Positions 6,905-16,009 are shown, counted from the first letter of the stretch. The stretch: 64,000 nt of DNA from JBAXTE01 sp037130365 (GCA_037130365.1 JBAXTE010000004.1:93246-157245); one strand, 5' to 3'. Notes: generated by a model not told the origin, from the sequence alone. Numbers and translations: made by a program.

Positions 6905-8848
6905 ATGAAAAAACTATACATCGTACTGTTGTTTGTCTCGATTTGCGGGATGGCGAATGCACAAGGCACTTTAAAAGGGAAAATCACCGACGGAAAAGAG
7001 CCGATTCCGTATGCTAATATCATTATTGTCCAAGGTGGAAAGCAGTTTGGGGGTGCCCAATCCGATATGGATGGAAACTATACCATTAAACCGATTCCTC
7101 CTGGGAGGTACGATATTAAAGCAAGTTTCGTAGGATATGCAAAAGTAACGATTACGGATGTTCAAATTAGTAATGATAGAATTACTTATCTTGATATCCA
7201 ACTGGTTGCTAAAACTGAAAAACTCTCTGCTGTTGAAGTTAGATGGACAAAACCATTAATTGTGAAAGATGCAAGTGCTTCAACGGTAACAATGTCTTCA
7301 TCAGAAATAAGTATAATGCCAGGTCGTTCTGCGGCTGCAGTAGGAACAAGTATGGCTGGATATGCTTCAACATCTAGAGCTGCGGATGGTTCATCTTCAA
7401 AAGGGGACAAGATGTTTTCAGCTATTGCAGTTCCTGTAGATCCAAAGTTCGCACATCTGCTTACTGCTGGCGAAGTCAACGATTTTACAAAATGGGTTCT
7501 TTGGAACGACATTTCTAAAAAAGAGTTATATAATTATGCCAAAGATTGGAACTTGCTTCCACAACACCGTTTTTGCGTTCAACTCATCAACGAAGCTTCA
7601 AATCCTGTTGTGGATGCTTCTGTAACCCTACTTGATAAAAACAAAAAAGTAGTTTGGGAAACCAAAACAGACAATACAGGAAAGGCTGAAATGTGGAGCA
7701 AACTTTTCACTTCAGTATCAATTGATATTGGTAAATATTCAATAGAAATAAAATACCTTGGAGAAAAACACACTATAACTAAAGCCATTCCATTCAGTAA
7801 AGGAGTAAACATACTTAAACTTCCGGTTGCATGTAACTATTCCAACAATGTGGATGTGATGTTTGTTGTCGATGAAACTGGCTCTATGGCTGATGAAATC
7901 AAATATTTAAAAGCAGAGTTGTTGGATATTATCACCAATGTGAAAAAACGGGACTCCTCGTTAGCAATAAATCTTGGATCCGTATTTTATCGTGATAAAG
8001 GTGATTCATATCTTACACAAACTTCCGATTTTAGTAGTGATATACTAAAAACCATTGATTTTATAAATAAGCAAGATGCTGGTGGTGGTGGTGATTACGA
8101 AGAAGCGGTTGAAGAAGCTTTAGATCAAGCGATAACCAAATGCAATTGGAGTGCTGATGCACGAACTCGAATCCTTTTTTTGGTTTTAGATGCTCCACCC
8201 CATGCAAAACCTGAAGTTATTACCAAACTTTCCACGCTAATTACTCTTGCAGCCGAAAAAGGAATACGAATCATCCCAATTACTTGTAGTGGCGTGAGCA
8301 AAAGTACCGAATACCTTTTACGTTCTATGGCACTTTCCACAAATGGTACTTATACCTTTCTTACCGACGATAGCGGAATAGGTGATTCTCATATCAAACC
8401 AACAACCGACAGTTACAAAGTGGAATTACTCAACGATTTAATAATTAGATTATTTACCCAATATACTACTATTCCAATATGTAACAAACCTATTGTGTTT
8501 TCTCCTGCGGAATTAATTCCCGACACTTCGTTTTTAGCAATTCAACCAGATACACTGAAATCTGCCGATACTACTCGTACCGAAGTTAAACCAAAGGTGG
8601 AGGTTAAACCATTGTGGAAATGTTTTCCAAATCCAACTGGAGGTGCTCTAACTGTTGAAATCACTGGATCAATTGTTGACTTATTTATCACAGATAATGC
8701 TGGAAAAATTCTTGAAAAAGTTGCAACAAGCAACACTACAAGCATTTACAACCTTGATTTAAGCAATTATCCAAACGGAATTTATTTTTTACGCTATTAC
8801 TACGGAAAAGATCAATCGGTAACCGCTAAGATTATATTGACTAGATAA
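6905..8848 (+). CDS. Exported VWA-domain protein with carboxypeptidase-regulatory-like domain and T9SS sorting domain
   Basis: 647 aa from the ATG at 6905, which begins the signal peptide MKKLYIVLLFVSICGMANAQ. An in-frame upstream start (6866) would bury the signal. Domains: carboxypeptidase-regulatory-like beta-sandwich (about 20-95; PYANIIIVQGG, MDGNYTIKPIPPGRYDI), a short stretch resembling a TonB-plug start (SSSEISIMPGRS), a second transthyretin-like segment (about 215-300), a von Willebrand A domain from about 314 with MIDAS DETGSMAD, and a C-terminal T9SS type A sorting domain (CFPNPTGGALTVEI ... LDLSNYPNGIYFLRYYYG). Likely secreted or cell-surface attached and metal-dependent in protein binding. 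A broken copy of its 5' end lies just upstream. Confidence 0.9.
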   Translation: MKKLYIVLLFVSICGMANAQGTLKGKITDGKEPIPYANIIIVQGGKQFGGAQSDMDGNYTIKPIPPGRYDIKASFVGYAKVTITDVQISNDRITYLDIQLVAKTEKLSAVEVRWTKPLIVKDASASTVTMSSSEISIMPGRSAAAVGTSMAGYASTSRAADGSSSKGDKMFSAIAVPVDPKFAHLLTAGEVNDFTKWVLWNDISKKELYNYAKDWNLLPQHRFCVQLINEASNPVVDASVTLLDKNKKVVWETKTDNTGKAEMWSKLFTSVSIDIGKYSIEIKYLGEKHTITKAIPFSKGVNILKLPVACNYSNNVDVMFVVDETGSMADEIKYLKAELLDIITNVKKRDSSLAINLGSVFYRDKGDSYLTQTSDFSSDILKTIDFINKQDAGGGGDYEEAVEEALDQAITKCNWSADARTRILFLVLDAPPHAKPEVITKLSTLITLAAEKGIRIIPITCSGVSKSTEYLLRSMALSTNGTYTFLTDDSGIGDSHIKPTTDSYKVELLNDLIIRLFTQYTTIPICNKPIVFSPAELIPDTSFLAIQPDTLKSADTTRTEVKPKVEVKPLWKCFPNPTGGALTVEITGSIVDLFITDNAGKILEKVATSNTTSIYNLDLSNYPNGIYFLRYYYGKDQSVTAKIILTR

Positions 8849-8925
8849 TTCAGAGTCAATGAAATTTACAATACAATTGATTTGAACATAATAGTAGTTC
8901 AGAAAACTCTTAAAATTAAAAAACA

Positions 8926-8958
8926 AAAAGAGATTCCCAGCAAATGAGAATCTCTTTT
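8926..8958. terminator. Bidirectional terminator between the VWA gene and glyS
   Basis: AAAAGAGATTC and GAATCTCTTTT form a perfect 11-bp stem over an 11-nt loop, with A- and T-runs on either side. It lies between convergent genes. Confidence 0.88.
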
Positions 8959-9002
8959 ATTATTTTTATAAAGTAGTTAACGTTTTCCGTCAAATACTTA
9001 TG

Positions 9003-10544
9003 TTACATTTTAGTAGGTTTATATTGATTTAACTTTAATCGTTTAGCAATAATTTGATTCAAATCGGCAATTGCAACTCGGTCTTGTTCCATGGTATCGC
9101 GGTCGCGGATGGTTACCGTGTTATCTTCCAAGGTCTGATGATCAACCGTTACACAATAGGGAGTTCCAATAGCATCCTGACGACGATAACGACGGCCAAT
9201 AGCATCTTTTTCATCGTACTGACAAGTGAAATCCAGTTTCAATTCATCCATTATTTCTCTAGCTTTTTCGGGCATACCATCTTTTTTAACCAATGGCAAA
9301 ATGGCCACTTTGTATGGCGAAAGTACTGGTGGAATATTCAATACGGTTCTAATTGAACCATCTTCCAAAGTCTCTTCGTTGAAAGCACTGCTGAAAATGG
9401 CTAAGAACATACGATCCAAGCCAATAGACGTTTCAACAACATAAGGGACATAGCTTTCGTTGGTCTCTGTGTCGAAGAATTGTAGTTTTTTACCTGAGAA
9501 TTTTGAATGAGCAGTTAAATCAAAGTCGGTACGAGAATGGATTCCTTCCAGTTCCTTAAATCCAAATGGAAATTCAAATTCAATATCAGTAGCTGCATTG
9601 GCATAATGAGCTAGTTTTTCGTGATCGTGGAAACGGTATTTCGCAGGACTTGTGCCTAACGATTCGTGCCATTTAATCCGTTCCGCTTTCCAGTAATTAA
9701 ACCATGTCATTTCATCGCCTGGTTTTACAAAAAATTGCATCTCCATTTGTTCAAATTCACGCATACGGAAGATAAACTGGCGAGCTACAATCTCGTTACG
9801 AAAAGCTTTTCCGGTTTGAGCAATTCCAAAAGGCAATTTTAAGCGACTGCTTTTCATTACATTCAAGAAGTTCACAAAAATTCCTTGAGCAGTTTCGGGA
9901 CGAAGATAAATAGTATCGGCACCTTCCGCCATAGAACCCATTTGAGTTGAAAACATAAGATTGAATTGACGAACATCAGTCCAATTACGCGAACCCGAAA
10001 CTGGACAAACAATACCCAACTCTTCGATGAGTGCTTTAACGGCTACAAAATCTTCTTTGGTCAGATATTCATTCATCCGACTACGAATATCGTCGATTTT
10101 ATGTTGATTTTCGACCACGCGTGGGTTGGTTTCGCAGAACATTTTTGCATCAAAGGTTTCGCCAAAGCGTTTCGCTGCTTTTTCAACCTCTTTCGTGATT
10201 TTATCTTCAATTTTTGCAATGTGATCTTCTAAAAGTACATCGGCGCGGTATCTTTTCTTTGAATCTTTATTGTCAATTAATGGATCGCTAAATGCATCTA
10301 CGTGACCTGATGCTTTCCAAGTAGTTGGGTGCATAAAGATAGCGGCATCGATACCTACAATGTTTTCGTGGTATTGAACCATGGCTTTCCACCAGTATTC
10401 GCGAATGTTTTTCTTGAGTTCAACTCCATTTTGACCATAATCGTAAACAGCACTTAATCCATCATAAATTTCACTCGATGGAAATATAAAACCATACTCT
10501 TTGGCATGGGAGATTATTTTTTTAAATAGTTCTTCGTTGTTCAT
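9003..10544 (-). CDS. glyS: Glycyl-tRNA synthetase (single-chain, alpha2 type)
   Basis: 513 aa, the length of the single-chain class II enzyme used by Bacteroidota. Charges tRNA-Gly. Class II motifs are visible: EIYDGLSAVYDYGQNGVELK near the N-terminus, YLRPETAQGIFVNFLNV, motif 2 FRNEIVARQFIFRMREFEQMEMQFF, and motif 3 VVETSIGLDRMFLAI, followed by the anticodon-binding domain (PYKVAILPLV to the end). A likely minus-strand -7 box (TAATTTTG, complement at 10562-10569) lies about 18 nt upstream of the start. Confidence 0.97.
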   Translation of the reverse strand: MNNEELFKKIISHAKEYGFIFPSSEIYDGLSAVYDYGQNGVELKKNIREYWWKAMVQYHENIVGIDAAIFMHPTTWKASGHVDAFSDPLIDNKDSKKRYRADVLLEDHIAKIEDKITKEVEKAAKRFGETFDAKMFCETNPRVVENQHKIDDIRSRMNEYLTKEDFVAVKALIEELGIVCPVSGSRNWTDVRQFNLMFSTQMGSMAEGADTIYLRPETAQGIFVNFLNVMKSSRLKLPFGIAQTGKAFRNEIVARQFIFRMREFEQMEMQFFVKPGDEMTWFNYWKAERIKWHESLGTSPAKYRFHDHEKLAHYANAATDIEFEFPFGFKELEGIHSRTDFDLTAHSKFSGKKLQFFDTETNESYVPYVVETSIGLDRMFLAIFSSAFNEETLEDGSIRTVLNIPPVLSPYKVAILPLVKKDGMPEKAREIMDELKLDFTCQYDEKDAIGRRYRRQDAIGTPYCVTVDHQTLEDNTVTIRDRDTMEQDRVAIADLNQIIAKRLKLNQYKPTKM

Positions 10545-10671
10545 TGGTTATAAATTTTGTCCAAAATTACGAAAAATTATTCACAAAGTTTGTATCGTAA
10601 ATTGGCAAAAAGATTACGAGAGTGGGAGAGTAGCTCAAATACCGATGAAAAAAGTTAATGACATGTTAAAT

Positions 10672-10705
10672 TTTGTTAGTTATGAACCTAAGTTCATTAC
10701 CTTTG
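10672..10705 (+). promoter_or_regulatory. Promoter with embedded palindrome upstream of the DUF134 operon
   Basis: TTTG at 10672-10675, 22 nt, then TACCTTTG at 10698-10705 (TAnnTTTG). The start codon is at 10722. A perfect palindrome ATGAAC-CTAA-GTTCAT fills 10682-10697, the spacer right up to the -7 box, where a bound regulator would block polymerase. Confidence 0.65.
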
Positions 10706-10721
10706 CCGAAAACAAACAAAT

Positions 10722-11135
10722 ATGCCACGTCCATTTCGCAATAGAAAAATTTGTCAACCACCACAAATGGCGGGATTTAAACCATTTGGGATGCCTCGAT
10801 GCAAGAGCGAAAGCATTGATTTACAGTTTGACGAATTTGAAAGTTTAAAATTGGTGATGTACGAAAAGCTGTCGCAAGATGAGGCTGCTGAAAAGATGAA
10901 TGTTTCGCGACCAACATTAACCCGTGTTTACAACCGAGGGCTCGAGAAAATTGCGAAAGCATTTGTGGAAGGACTTTCCATTGAATTTGCAGGAGGGAAT
11001 GTAGAGTTTGAGCAGGAATGGTTTCGATGCAAAAAATGTTTTAAGTTGATTGCCGGATTGGAAAATCATGAACGATGTGGTAATTGCCAATCTTTTGGGA
11101 AAAATGAATTAATGAATATAAACGAAAAAAAATGA
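10722..11135 (+). CDS. DUF134 family DNA-binding protein
   Basis: 137 aa. Starts MPRPFRNRKIC and has FKPFGMPR as in other DUF134 proteins. The centre is a helix-turn-helix resembling sigma factor region 4: LVMYEKLSQDEAAEKMNVSRPTLTRV (about residues 43-70). The C-terminus carries a zinc-ribbon-like pair, CKKC (about 105) and CGNC. The family is often next to genes for small NifX/NifB-like Fe-Mo cofactor proteins, as here. It overlaps the next gene by 4 nt (ATGA). It probably autoregulates through the palindrome in its own promoter (inference). Confidence 0.88.
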   Translation: MPRPFRNRKICQPPQMAGFKPFGMPRCKSESIDLQFDEFESLKLVMYEKLSQDEAAEKMNVSRPTLTRVYNRGLEKIAKAFVEGLSIEFAGGNVEFEQEWFRCKKCFKLIAGLENHERCGNCQSFGKNELMNINEKK

Positions 11136-12313
11136 ACACAAAAAACTCAGGATTTAACACCAAGCTAATACATGCAGGTGAAATTGATGATCAATTTGGA
11201 TCAGCAACAGTTCCAATTTATCAAACCTCAACATTCTCTTTTAAAACCGCCGAAGAAGGCGCCAAATGTTTTGCGGGTGAAAGCAAAGGATATATTTATA
11301 CCCGTATTAACAATCCAACCATTGATGCTTTAGAACGTCAAATTGCTGACTTGGAAAACGGATTTGGTGGCATTGCCGTGAGTTCTGGAATGGCTGCCGT
11401 AAATGTTATTTATCAGGCACTTTTGGCTTCTGGAGATCACATGGTGAGTACGGATGCCGTATATGGTCCCTCGCGTGCAATTATGGAAAATCATTATCCA
11501 AAATACGGAGTAGAAAGTACCTATATCAATACTACAAACTTAGAAAATATTGAAAAAGCATTCCGCCCAAACACAAAAGTTTTATATATTGAATCACCTG
11601 CAAATCCAACTATGGACATCACCGATATTGAAAAATGTGCCGAAATAGCTCATCGTCATGGTGCTTTATTGGTGGTTGACAACACATTCAGCAGTCCTTA
11701 TCTTTTGAAACCATTAGATTTAGGTGCCGATATAGTATTTCATTCGATGACTAAATTTATCAACGGACACGCTGATATTGTAGCAGGAATCGTAATTGCC
11801 AATGAAGAACAACTCTACAAAAAACTACGTGGAATGATGGTAAGTTTAGGTTGTAATATGGATCCTCATCAAGCATACATGGTGCTTCGTGGTGTAAAAA
11901 CGTTAGGAATTCGTATTGACAGAGCGGTTGAAAATTCACAGAAAATTGCAGAATTCCTTGAAAATCACCCAAAAGTAGCTTGGATTAAATATCCTGGTTT
12001 AAAATCACATCCACAATACGAATTGGCAAAACGTCAGCTAAAAGCTTCTGGGTCAATGATTAGTTTTGGACTAAAGGGCGGTTTTGATGCTGCTAAAACA
12101 TTGATGAATAATGTTCATTTAGCACTTTTAGCCGTTTCGCTAGGTGGAGTAGAAACATTAATTCAGCATCCCGCATCGATGACTCACTCAAAAGTGACCA
12201 AAGAAGGCAAGCTAAAAGCTGGGATTACCGATGATTTAATACGCTTTGCGGTGGGCATTGAAGATGTTGAAGACATTATTTTGGATTTAGATAATGCATT
12301 GAAAAAAGTATAA
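11132..12313 (+). CDS. PLP-dependent Cys/Met-metabolism lyase, methionine gamma-lyase-like
   Basis: 393 aa, the full length of the family. PLP motifs: SSGMAA (phosphate site), DNTFSSPYL with the pyridine-N aspartate, and HSMTKFINGHADIVAG with the Schiff-base Lys208. The C-terminal AVSLGGVETLIQHPASMTH and AGITDDLIRFAVGIED match methionine gamma-lyase and cystathionine gamma-lyase. Methionine gamma-lyases usually carry Cys in the YGC motif near residue 115; here it is YGPSRAI, so the substrate could instead be cystathionine, O-acetylhomoserine or cysteine. It is translationally coupled to DUF134 and 17 nt from the NifX-like gene, suggesting a link to sulfur or sulfide supply for a metal-sulfur cluster (inference). 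Confidence 0.88.
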   Translation: MNTKNSGFNTKLIHAGEIDDQFGSATVPIYQTSTFSFKTAEEGAKCFAGESKGYIYTRINNPTIDALERQIADLENGFGGIAVSSGMAAVNVIYQALLASGDHMVSTDAVYGPSRAIMENHYPKYGVESTYINTTNLENIEKAFRPNTKVLYIESPANPTMDITDIEKCAEIAHRHGALLVVDNTFSSPYLLKPLDLGADIVFHSMTKFINGHADIVAGIVIANEEQLYKKLRGMMVSLGCNMDPHQAYMVLRGVKTLGIRIDRAVENSQKIAEFLENHPKVAWIKYPGLKSHPQYELAKRQLKASGSMISFGLKGGFDAAKTLMNNVHLALLAVSLGGVETLIQHPASMTHSKVTKEGKLKAGITDDLIRFAVGIEDVEDIILDLDNALKKV

Positions 12314-12330
12314 ACAATAAAACAAAAAAA

Positions 12331-12723
12331 ATGAAAATTGCAATTCCATTAAAACCAAACAACCAAGTAGATGACCATTTTGGTCACTGCGCGTTTTATA
12401 GTATTTTTTCAATCGACCAAAACGGGGAGATAAAAGAAGAAGCGATTATTGAAGCCGACCAAGGTTGTGGTTGTAAATCAAACATAGCATCCGTCTTAGC
12501 CGATGCAGGAGTAAAAGTAATGTTAGCTGGTGGCATAGGCGCAGGTGCAATAAATGTACTCAACAATGCCGGAATTGATGTAATTAGAGGTTGTAGCGGC
12601 GACGTTACCGCTTTAGTTAAACTATATGCTTCAGGTGAATTAACCGACAGCGGTGTAAGTTGTGCTAGCCACGATGCGCATCATGCTGAAGAGGGTGGAC
12701 ACCAATGTAGTCACAATCATTAG
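12331..12723 (+). CDS. NifX/NafY-type dinitrogenase iron-molybdenum cofactor-binding family protein
   Basis: 130 aa. The compact ribonuclease-H-like fold of the family is seen in MKIAIPL...VDDHFGHCAFY, GCGCKSNIASVLADAGVKVMLAGGIGAGAINVL and GIDVIRGCSGDVTALV. The CGC pair and a histidine/cysteine-rich tail (SHDAHHAEEGGHQCSHNH) suggest metal or metal-sulfur cluster binding. No nitrogenase genes are in the window, so it belongs to the widespread orphan members. Last gene of the DUF134-lyase operon, followed by a terminator. Confidence 0.9.
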   Translation: MKIAIPLKPNNQVDDHFGHCAFYSIFSIDQNGEIKEEAIIEADQGCGCKSNIASVLADAGVKVMLAGGIGAGAINVLNNAGIDVIRGCSGDVTALVKLYASGELTDSGVSCASHDAHHAEEGGHQCSHNH

Positions 12724-12741
12724 TATTTATTCTAGAAGAAT

Positions 12742-12784
12742 AAAGGCTGTTTATTAAGTTAATGAACTTATTAAACAGCCTTTT
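12742..12784 (+). terminator. Rho-independent terminator of the DUF134 operon
   Basis: AAAGGCTGTTTA pairs with TAAACAGCCTTT, and an inner TAAGTT/AACTTA continues the stem past one T-T mismatch around an AATG loop, then a T-rich tail. Confidence 0.88.
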
Positions 12785-12919
12785 CTATTCTCTTGATTAC
12801 AGAATTATGAAAACTCCAAATTCATAATGATTTACAATTGCAAAGAACAATGTAAATTTTCTAATTTCCTGATATTTAATTATATAGAGTTGGAATAATC
12901 AAAAATATAATTAATTGGG

Positions 12920-13876
12920 CTATTTTTTCACCCCTTTACAGCAAGATTTTGATTTTTTTTCCAGACTTCTTGTAAAATCACAAAAAAGGATTGACCGTTT
13001 ATGTTTATCCGAACTATTCAACCAATTTACGTTGTTATATGGATAGTTTCCCTTTTCAAGGCTATTCATCGAAAAGACATCAAACCCATTCTCTTTTGCA
13101 ATGTTTTGGGCACGTTGATTTTGCATTATTGCTCCGCCCCAGTAGTTGAAATCCCAAGTATGAGGAGTCTTAAACCAAGACATCAAATCCATGTTAATGC
13201 TCAGATTTGAGGTTTGATTTTTGTAAATTGTCAATCCAGAAGTGGCAAGCGTTACATCAAAATTGTTGTGTGCAAAACCCGTAATTGTGTTTGTGTTATA
13301 AGTCTCGGTGTCGGTGTAATGTTGTCCTATTCCCATGTGAAAGTTGAAAAATTGTTCAGTTTGGTTTGGATCAATCCATTTTCCATTTAGCATCATATAA
13401 TGGTAGCCCCCTCCTAGGATCTCTGGCCAGGCCATGTTCGATTCGGGTGGATTGACTAATGCAAATGAAATATTTCGAGCGGGAGATAACCCAAAAGTAA
13501 ACGAAACTGACTCGATTGCTCCTTGAGAAATCGTGTCGGGTATATTCCATGTAAGGGTTGCAGGCAAACTCAAATCAACATAGTGTGACGTTTGCTCTTC
13601 AATTAGTTTTATTGTGCCGTTGTGTAAATGAAGTTTAACATCGGAAATAAAGTACATTAATTCATTAACTTCAAAATGATTTCCTGCTTCGTTGATATAT
13701 TGATTACTGTTCAAAATCAATGAATCAAAACCCATAGAATGGGTAAATTGAATTTGAATTTTTCCAGAAGTATTTGGAATAATTTCAGGTTCCTGAATCT
13801 TTGAATCTTTTTTACAGCTGCTAGTTAAAAATATAAAAAAGAAAAGTGCTACGGCAATTTTTATTGAAATATTCAT
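12920..13876 (-). CDS. MbnP-like lipoprotein
   Basis: 318 aa. The lipoprotein signal IAVALFFFIFLTSSC gives lipidation at Cys21. The body matches the MbnP-like (copper-binding-associated) family: IQIQFTHSMG, HFEVNELMYFISDVKL, SVSFTFGLSP, GGGYHYMMLNGKW, FNFHMG and the C-terminal AQNIAKENGFDVF. Several conserved His and Trp residues could bind copper or heme. MbnP genes are usually beside a MbnH-like diheme peroxidase, which is absent here. It follows waaA on the same strand with a 62-nt gap. Confidence 0.78.
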   Translation of the reverse strand: MNISIKIAVALFFFIFLTSSCKKDSKIQEPEIIPNTSGKIQIQFTHSMGFDSLILNSNQYINEAGNHFEVNELMYFISDVKLHLHNGTIKLIEEQTSHYVDLSLPATLTWNIPDTISQGAIESVSFTFGLSPARNISFALVNPPESNMAWPEILGGGYHYMMLNGKWIDPNQTEQFFNFHMGIGQHYTDTETYNTNTITGFAHNNFDVTLATSGLTIYKNQTSNLSINMDLMSWFKTPHTWDFNYWGGAIMQNQRAQNIAKENGFDVFSMNSLEKGNYPYNNVNWLNSSDKHKRSILFCDFTRSLEKKSKSCCKGVKK

Positions 13877-13938
13877 ACTGTGGTTTGTTTTTTTGCTTTA
13901 AACAATTTAAAATTAATATCCGTTTATTTATTTAGGTG

Positions 13939-15180
13939 TTATTTCCAAATACTATCGATGATTTTTTGTGTGGAACCTTTATTCTCATCAACAAACTGCT
14001 TGCAAATCAAAGCAACTGTATGATAATAAACTTTATCATTTATCAGTTTATTGGCGATGGTTAATAGCTCATCGCTTGAATTTATTGGGAAGGCACCGCC
14101 TGCATTGGTCAAATAAACCGCTTCGTCAAATTTTTGATATTTAGGACCAAATATCACAGGTATTTGGTATGCAGCCGCTTCTAAAATGTTATGAATTCCC
14201 GAACCAAAGCCACCTCCAATATATGCCACTTGACCGTATTTATAAATTTGACTTAATAATCCAATATTGTCAATAACCAAAATATCCGCATTTTGAGCAT
14301 CTAGAGGATTGGTTTTCGAATAAAAAGCAATATTGAAATTTTTAAAATACTGTGATATTTGATTTAAATGCTCAGAATGAATTTCGTGAGGTGCAATGAT
14401 CATTCGGATATTAATTCCAGAATTTAATAACGATGCAAGCAATATTTCATCAGGTTGCCAGCTGCTACCAACCACCCATAATTCGGAATCGGATTTTGAG
14501 TTGCAAAACGCATCAATTATGGGAAAAGATGATGCGTTTTCAGCAATCTTCAACACTCTATCAAATCGAGTATCTCCACATTGCAAGGCATTATTAATCC
14601 CTATTGATTTTAACAAACTCACTGATTCTTCATTTTGTGTATAAAAGTAGCTCACGGCCTTCAACTGACTTGCAAACCAACTCCCATACGATTTGAAAAA
14701 ATGTTGATTAGGTCGAAAAATTGCTGAAATAACATATAATGGAATTGATTTATTTTGAAGAAAGTGCATATAATTAAACCAATACTCATACTTCACAAAA
14801 ACTGCCATTTCGGGGTTCACAATATTTATAAAACGTTTTGCGTGTCGAATAGTATCCGAGGGCAAGTAGCAAATAAAATCCGCTTGATTATAGTCTTTTC
14901 TAATCTCGTAGCCAGATGGAGAGAAAAACGTAAGGAGAATTGAATAATGAGGCAATGTGTTGTGGATATGTTCTATTAATGGTCTTCCTTGCTCAAATTC
15001 TCCTAGTGACGCACAATGTATCCATATAATTGGTTTATTAGTGGATTTTTTAAATGTAAGTAAAGAGTCAAATGTATTTCTTCTGCCATTTATCCATAGT
15101 TTAGCTTTTGGATTGAAGAATGAGACAATATAAATTAGTATCGAATAGCAATATATAAAGCCATTATAAAGCCATCTCAT
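13939..15180 (-). CDS. waaA: 3-deoxy-D-manno-octulosonic acid (Kdo) transferase
   Basis: 413 aa, normal for the family. Transfers Kdo from CMP-Kdo to lipid A precursor on the cytoplasmic face of the inner membrane. An N-terminal membrane anchor (GFIYCYSILIYIVSFF) is followed by IIWIHCASLGEFEQGRPLIE, the donor-domain FFSPSGYEIRK, VFVKYEYWFNYM, and the C-terminal nucleotide-binding GGGFGSGIHNILEAAAYQIPVIFGP. It starts 7 nt downstream of the outer-membrane protein gene, so both are probably in one transcript. Confidence 0.95.
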   Translation of the reverse strand: MRWLYNGFIYCYSILIYIVSFFNPKAKLWINGRRNTFDSLLTFKKSTNKPIIWIHCASLGEFEQGRPLIEHIHNTLPHYSILLTFFSPSGYEIRKDYNQADFICYLPSDTIRHAKRFINIVNPEMAVFVKYEYWFNYMHFLQNKSIPLYVISAIFRPNQHFFKSYGSWFASQLKAVSYFYTQNEESVSLLKSIGINNALQCGDTRFDRVLKIAENASSFPIIDAFCNSKSDSELWVVGSSWQPDEILLASLLNSGINIRMIIAPHEIHSEHLNQISQYFKNFNIAFYSKTNPLDAQNADILVIDNIGLLSQIYKYGQVAYIGGGFGSGIHNILEAAAYQIPVIFGPKYQKFDEAVYLTNAGGAFPINSSDELLTIANKLINDKVYYHTVALICKQFVDENKGSTQKIIDSIWK

Positions 15181-15187
15181 GATGAAA

Positions 15188-15946
15188 TTAGTTTACGTAA
15201 AAAGCCTCTGGACGGCGTTTGTAAATCGGAATAATAACACCAATTTTAAAACCAGTTAATACATCAAATTTTTGAGATTTATCGGGTAACCCAGTATTAA
15301 AATCCGTGGTGCGACGGGATTTTGTCCAACCTTCAATTATTTCAAAACCAGCATAAGCATTAACAGCACTTCTTTTGCTAATCCAAAGATAACCAATAAA
15401 TTGGGAACAGGATAATCCATTCGCTAACTGATCGTAGCCTTTTTTATAATCGTCTTTTATTTGGGGTGCAACATTCTTTGGATTTGTAATCAGTATTTTA
15501 TGTTGAAGAAATCCTATGCCTCCTTTTATCCATAATCCTGAATTTTGATTCTTTTTGGTCAATGGAAATACTTTTCCAACAGTAAAAGTACCAGTCCAAC
15601 CTGATTCTGTATAGTTTATAATAGCATACTGACCATTTCCATCAATAATATTTCCATCACTGTTCGTAATGTTTTTTAGAACAGAATCTTTATTTTTAAT
15701 TTGATCGCCCCAGAGATAATTGACATCGAGACCAAAAGTCCAATTAGAACTTGTTTTAATACAATATGTTGCGCCTATAGTAGCACTATTGTAAAACCAT
15801 TTACTCATATCATACTGAGGAATATGGTAAGCAAAATCAGCGCTAAAATAGTTAATTCGATCGGCAGAGTCGATTTGTTGCTTTTGACTGTAAAGCGAAG
15901 TGGAAATTAATGTTGCAACTAGGGCAGAAAAGATAAATTTATGCAT
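15188..15946 (-). CDS. Predicted outer-membrane protein
   Basis: 252 aa. The signal peptide MHKFIFSALVATLISTSLYSQ is followed by alternating strands rich in aromatic residues (TFGLDVNYLWG, GTFTVGKVFPL, GLWIKGGIGFLQH, NAYAGFEIIEGW, DVLTGFKIGVIIPIY), as in small Bacteroidota beta-barrels. I do not recognise the family. It is transcribed with waaA. A role in envelope assembly is possible but not shown. Confidence 0.75.
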   Translation of the reverse strand: MHKFIFSALVATLISTSLYSQKQQIDSADRINYFSADFAYHIPQYDMSKWFYNSATIGATYCIKTSSNWTFGLDVNYLWGDQIKNKDSVLKNITNSDGNIIDGNGQYAIINYTESGWTGTFTVGKVFPLTKKNQNSGLWIKGGIGFLQHKILITNPKNVAPQIKDDYKKGYDQLANGLSCSQFIGYLWISKRSAVNAYAGFEIIEGWTKSRRTTDFNTGLPDKSQKFDVLTGFKIGVIIPIYKRRPEAFYVN

Positions 15947-16009
15947 TTTGTAAGAAATGAATGATAATACAGCATTAACTCAAAAGAGCTAGAATTATTA
16001 TAACAACTG

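Noticed and set aside
12331..12723. Evidence for nitrogen fixation
   Set aside because: The NifX-like protein is an orphan family member; no nitrogenase or nifB/E/N genes are present.
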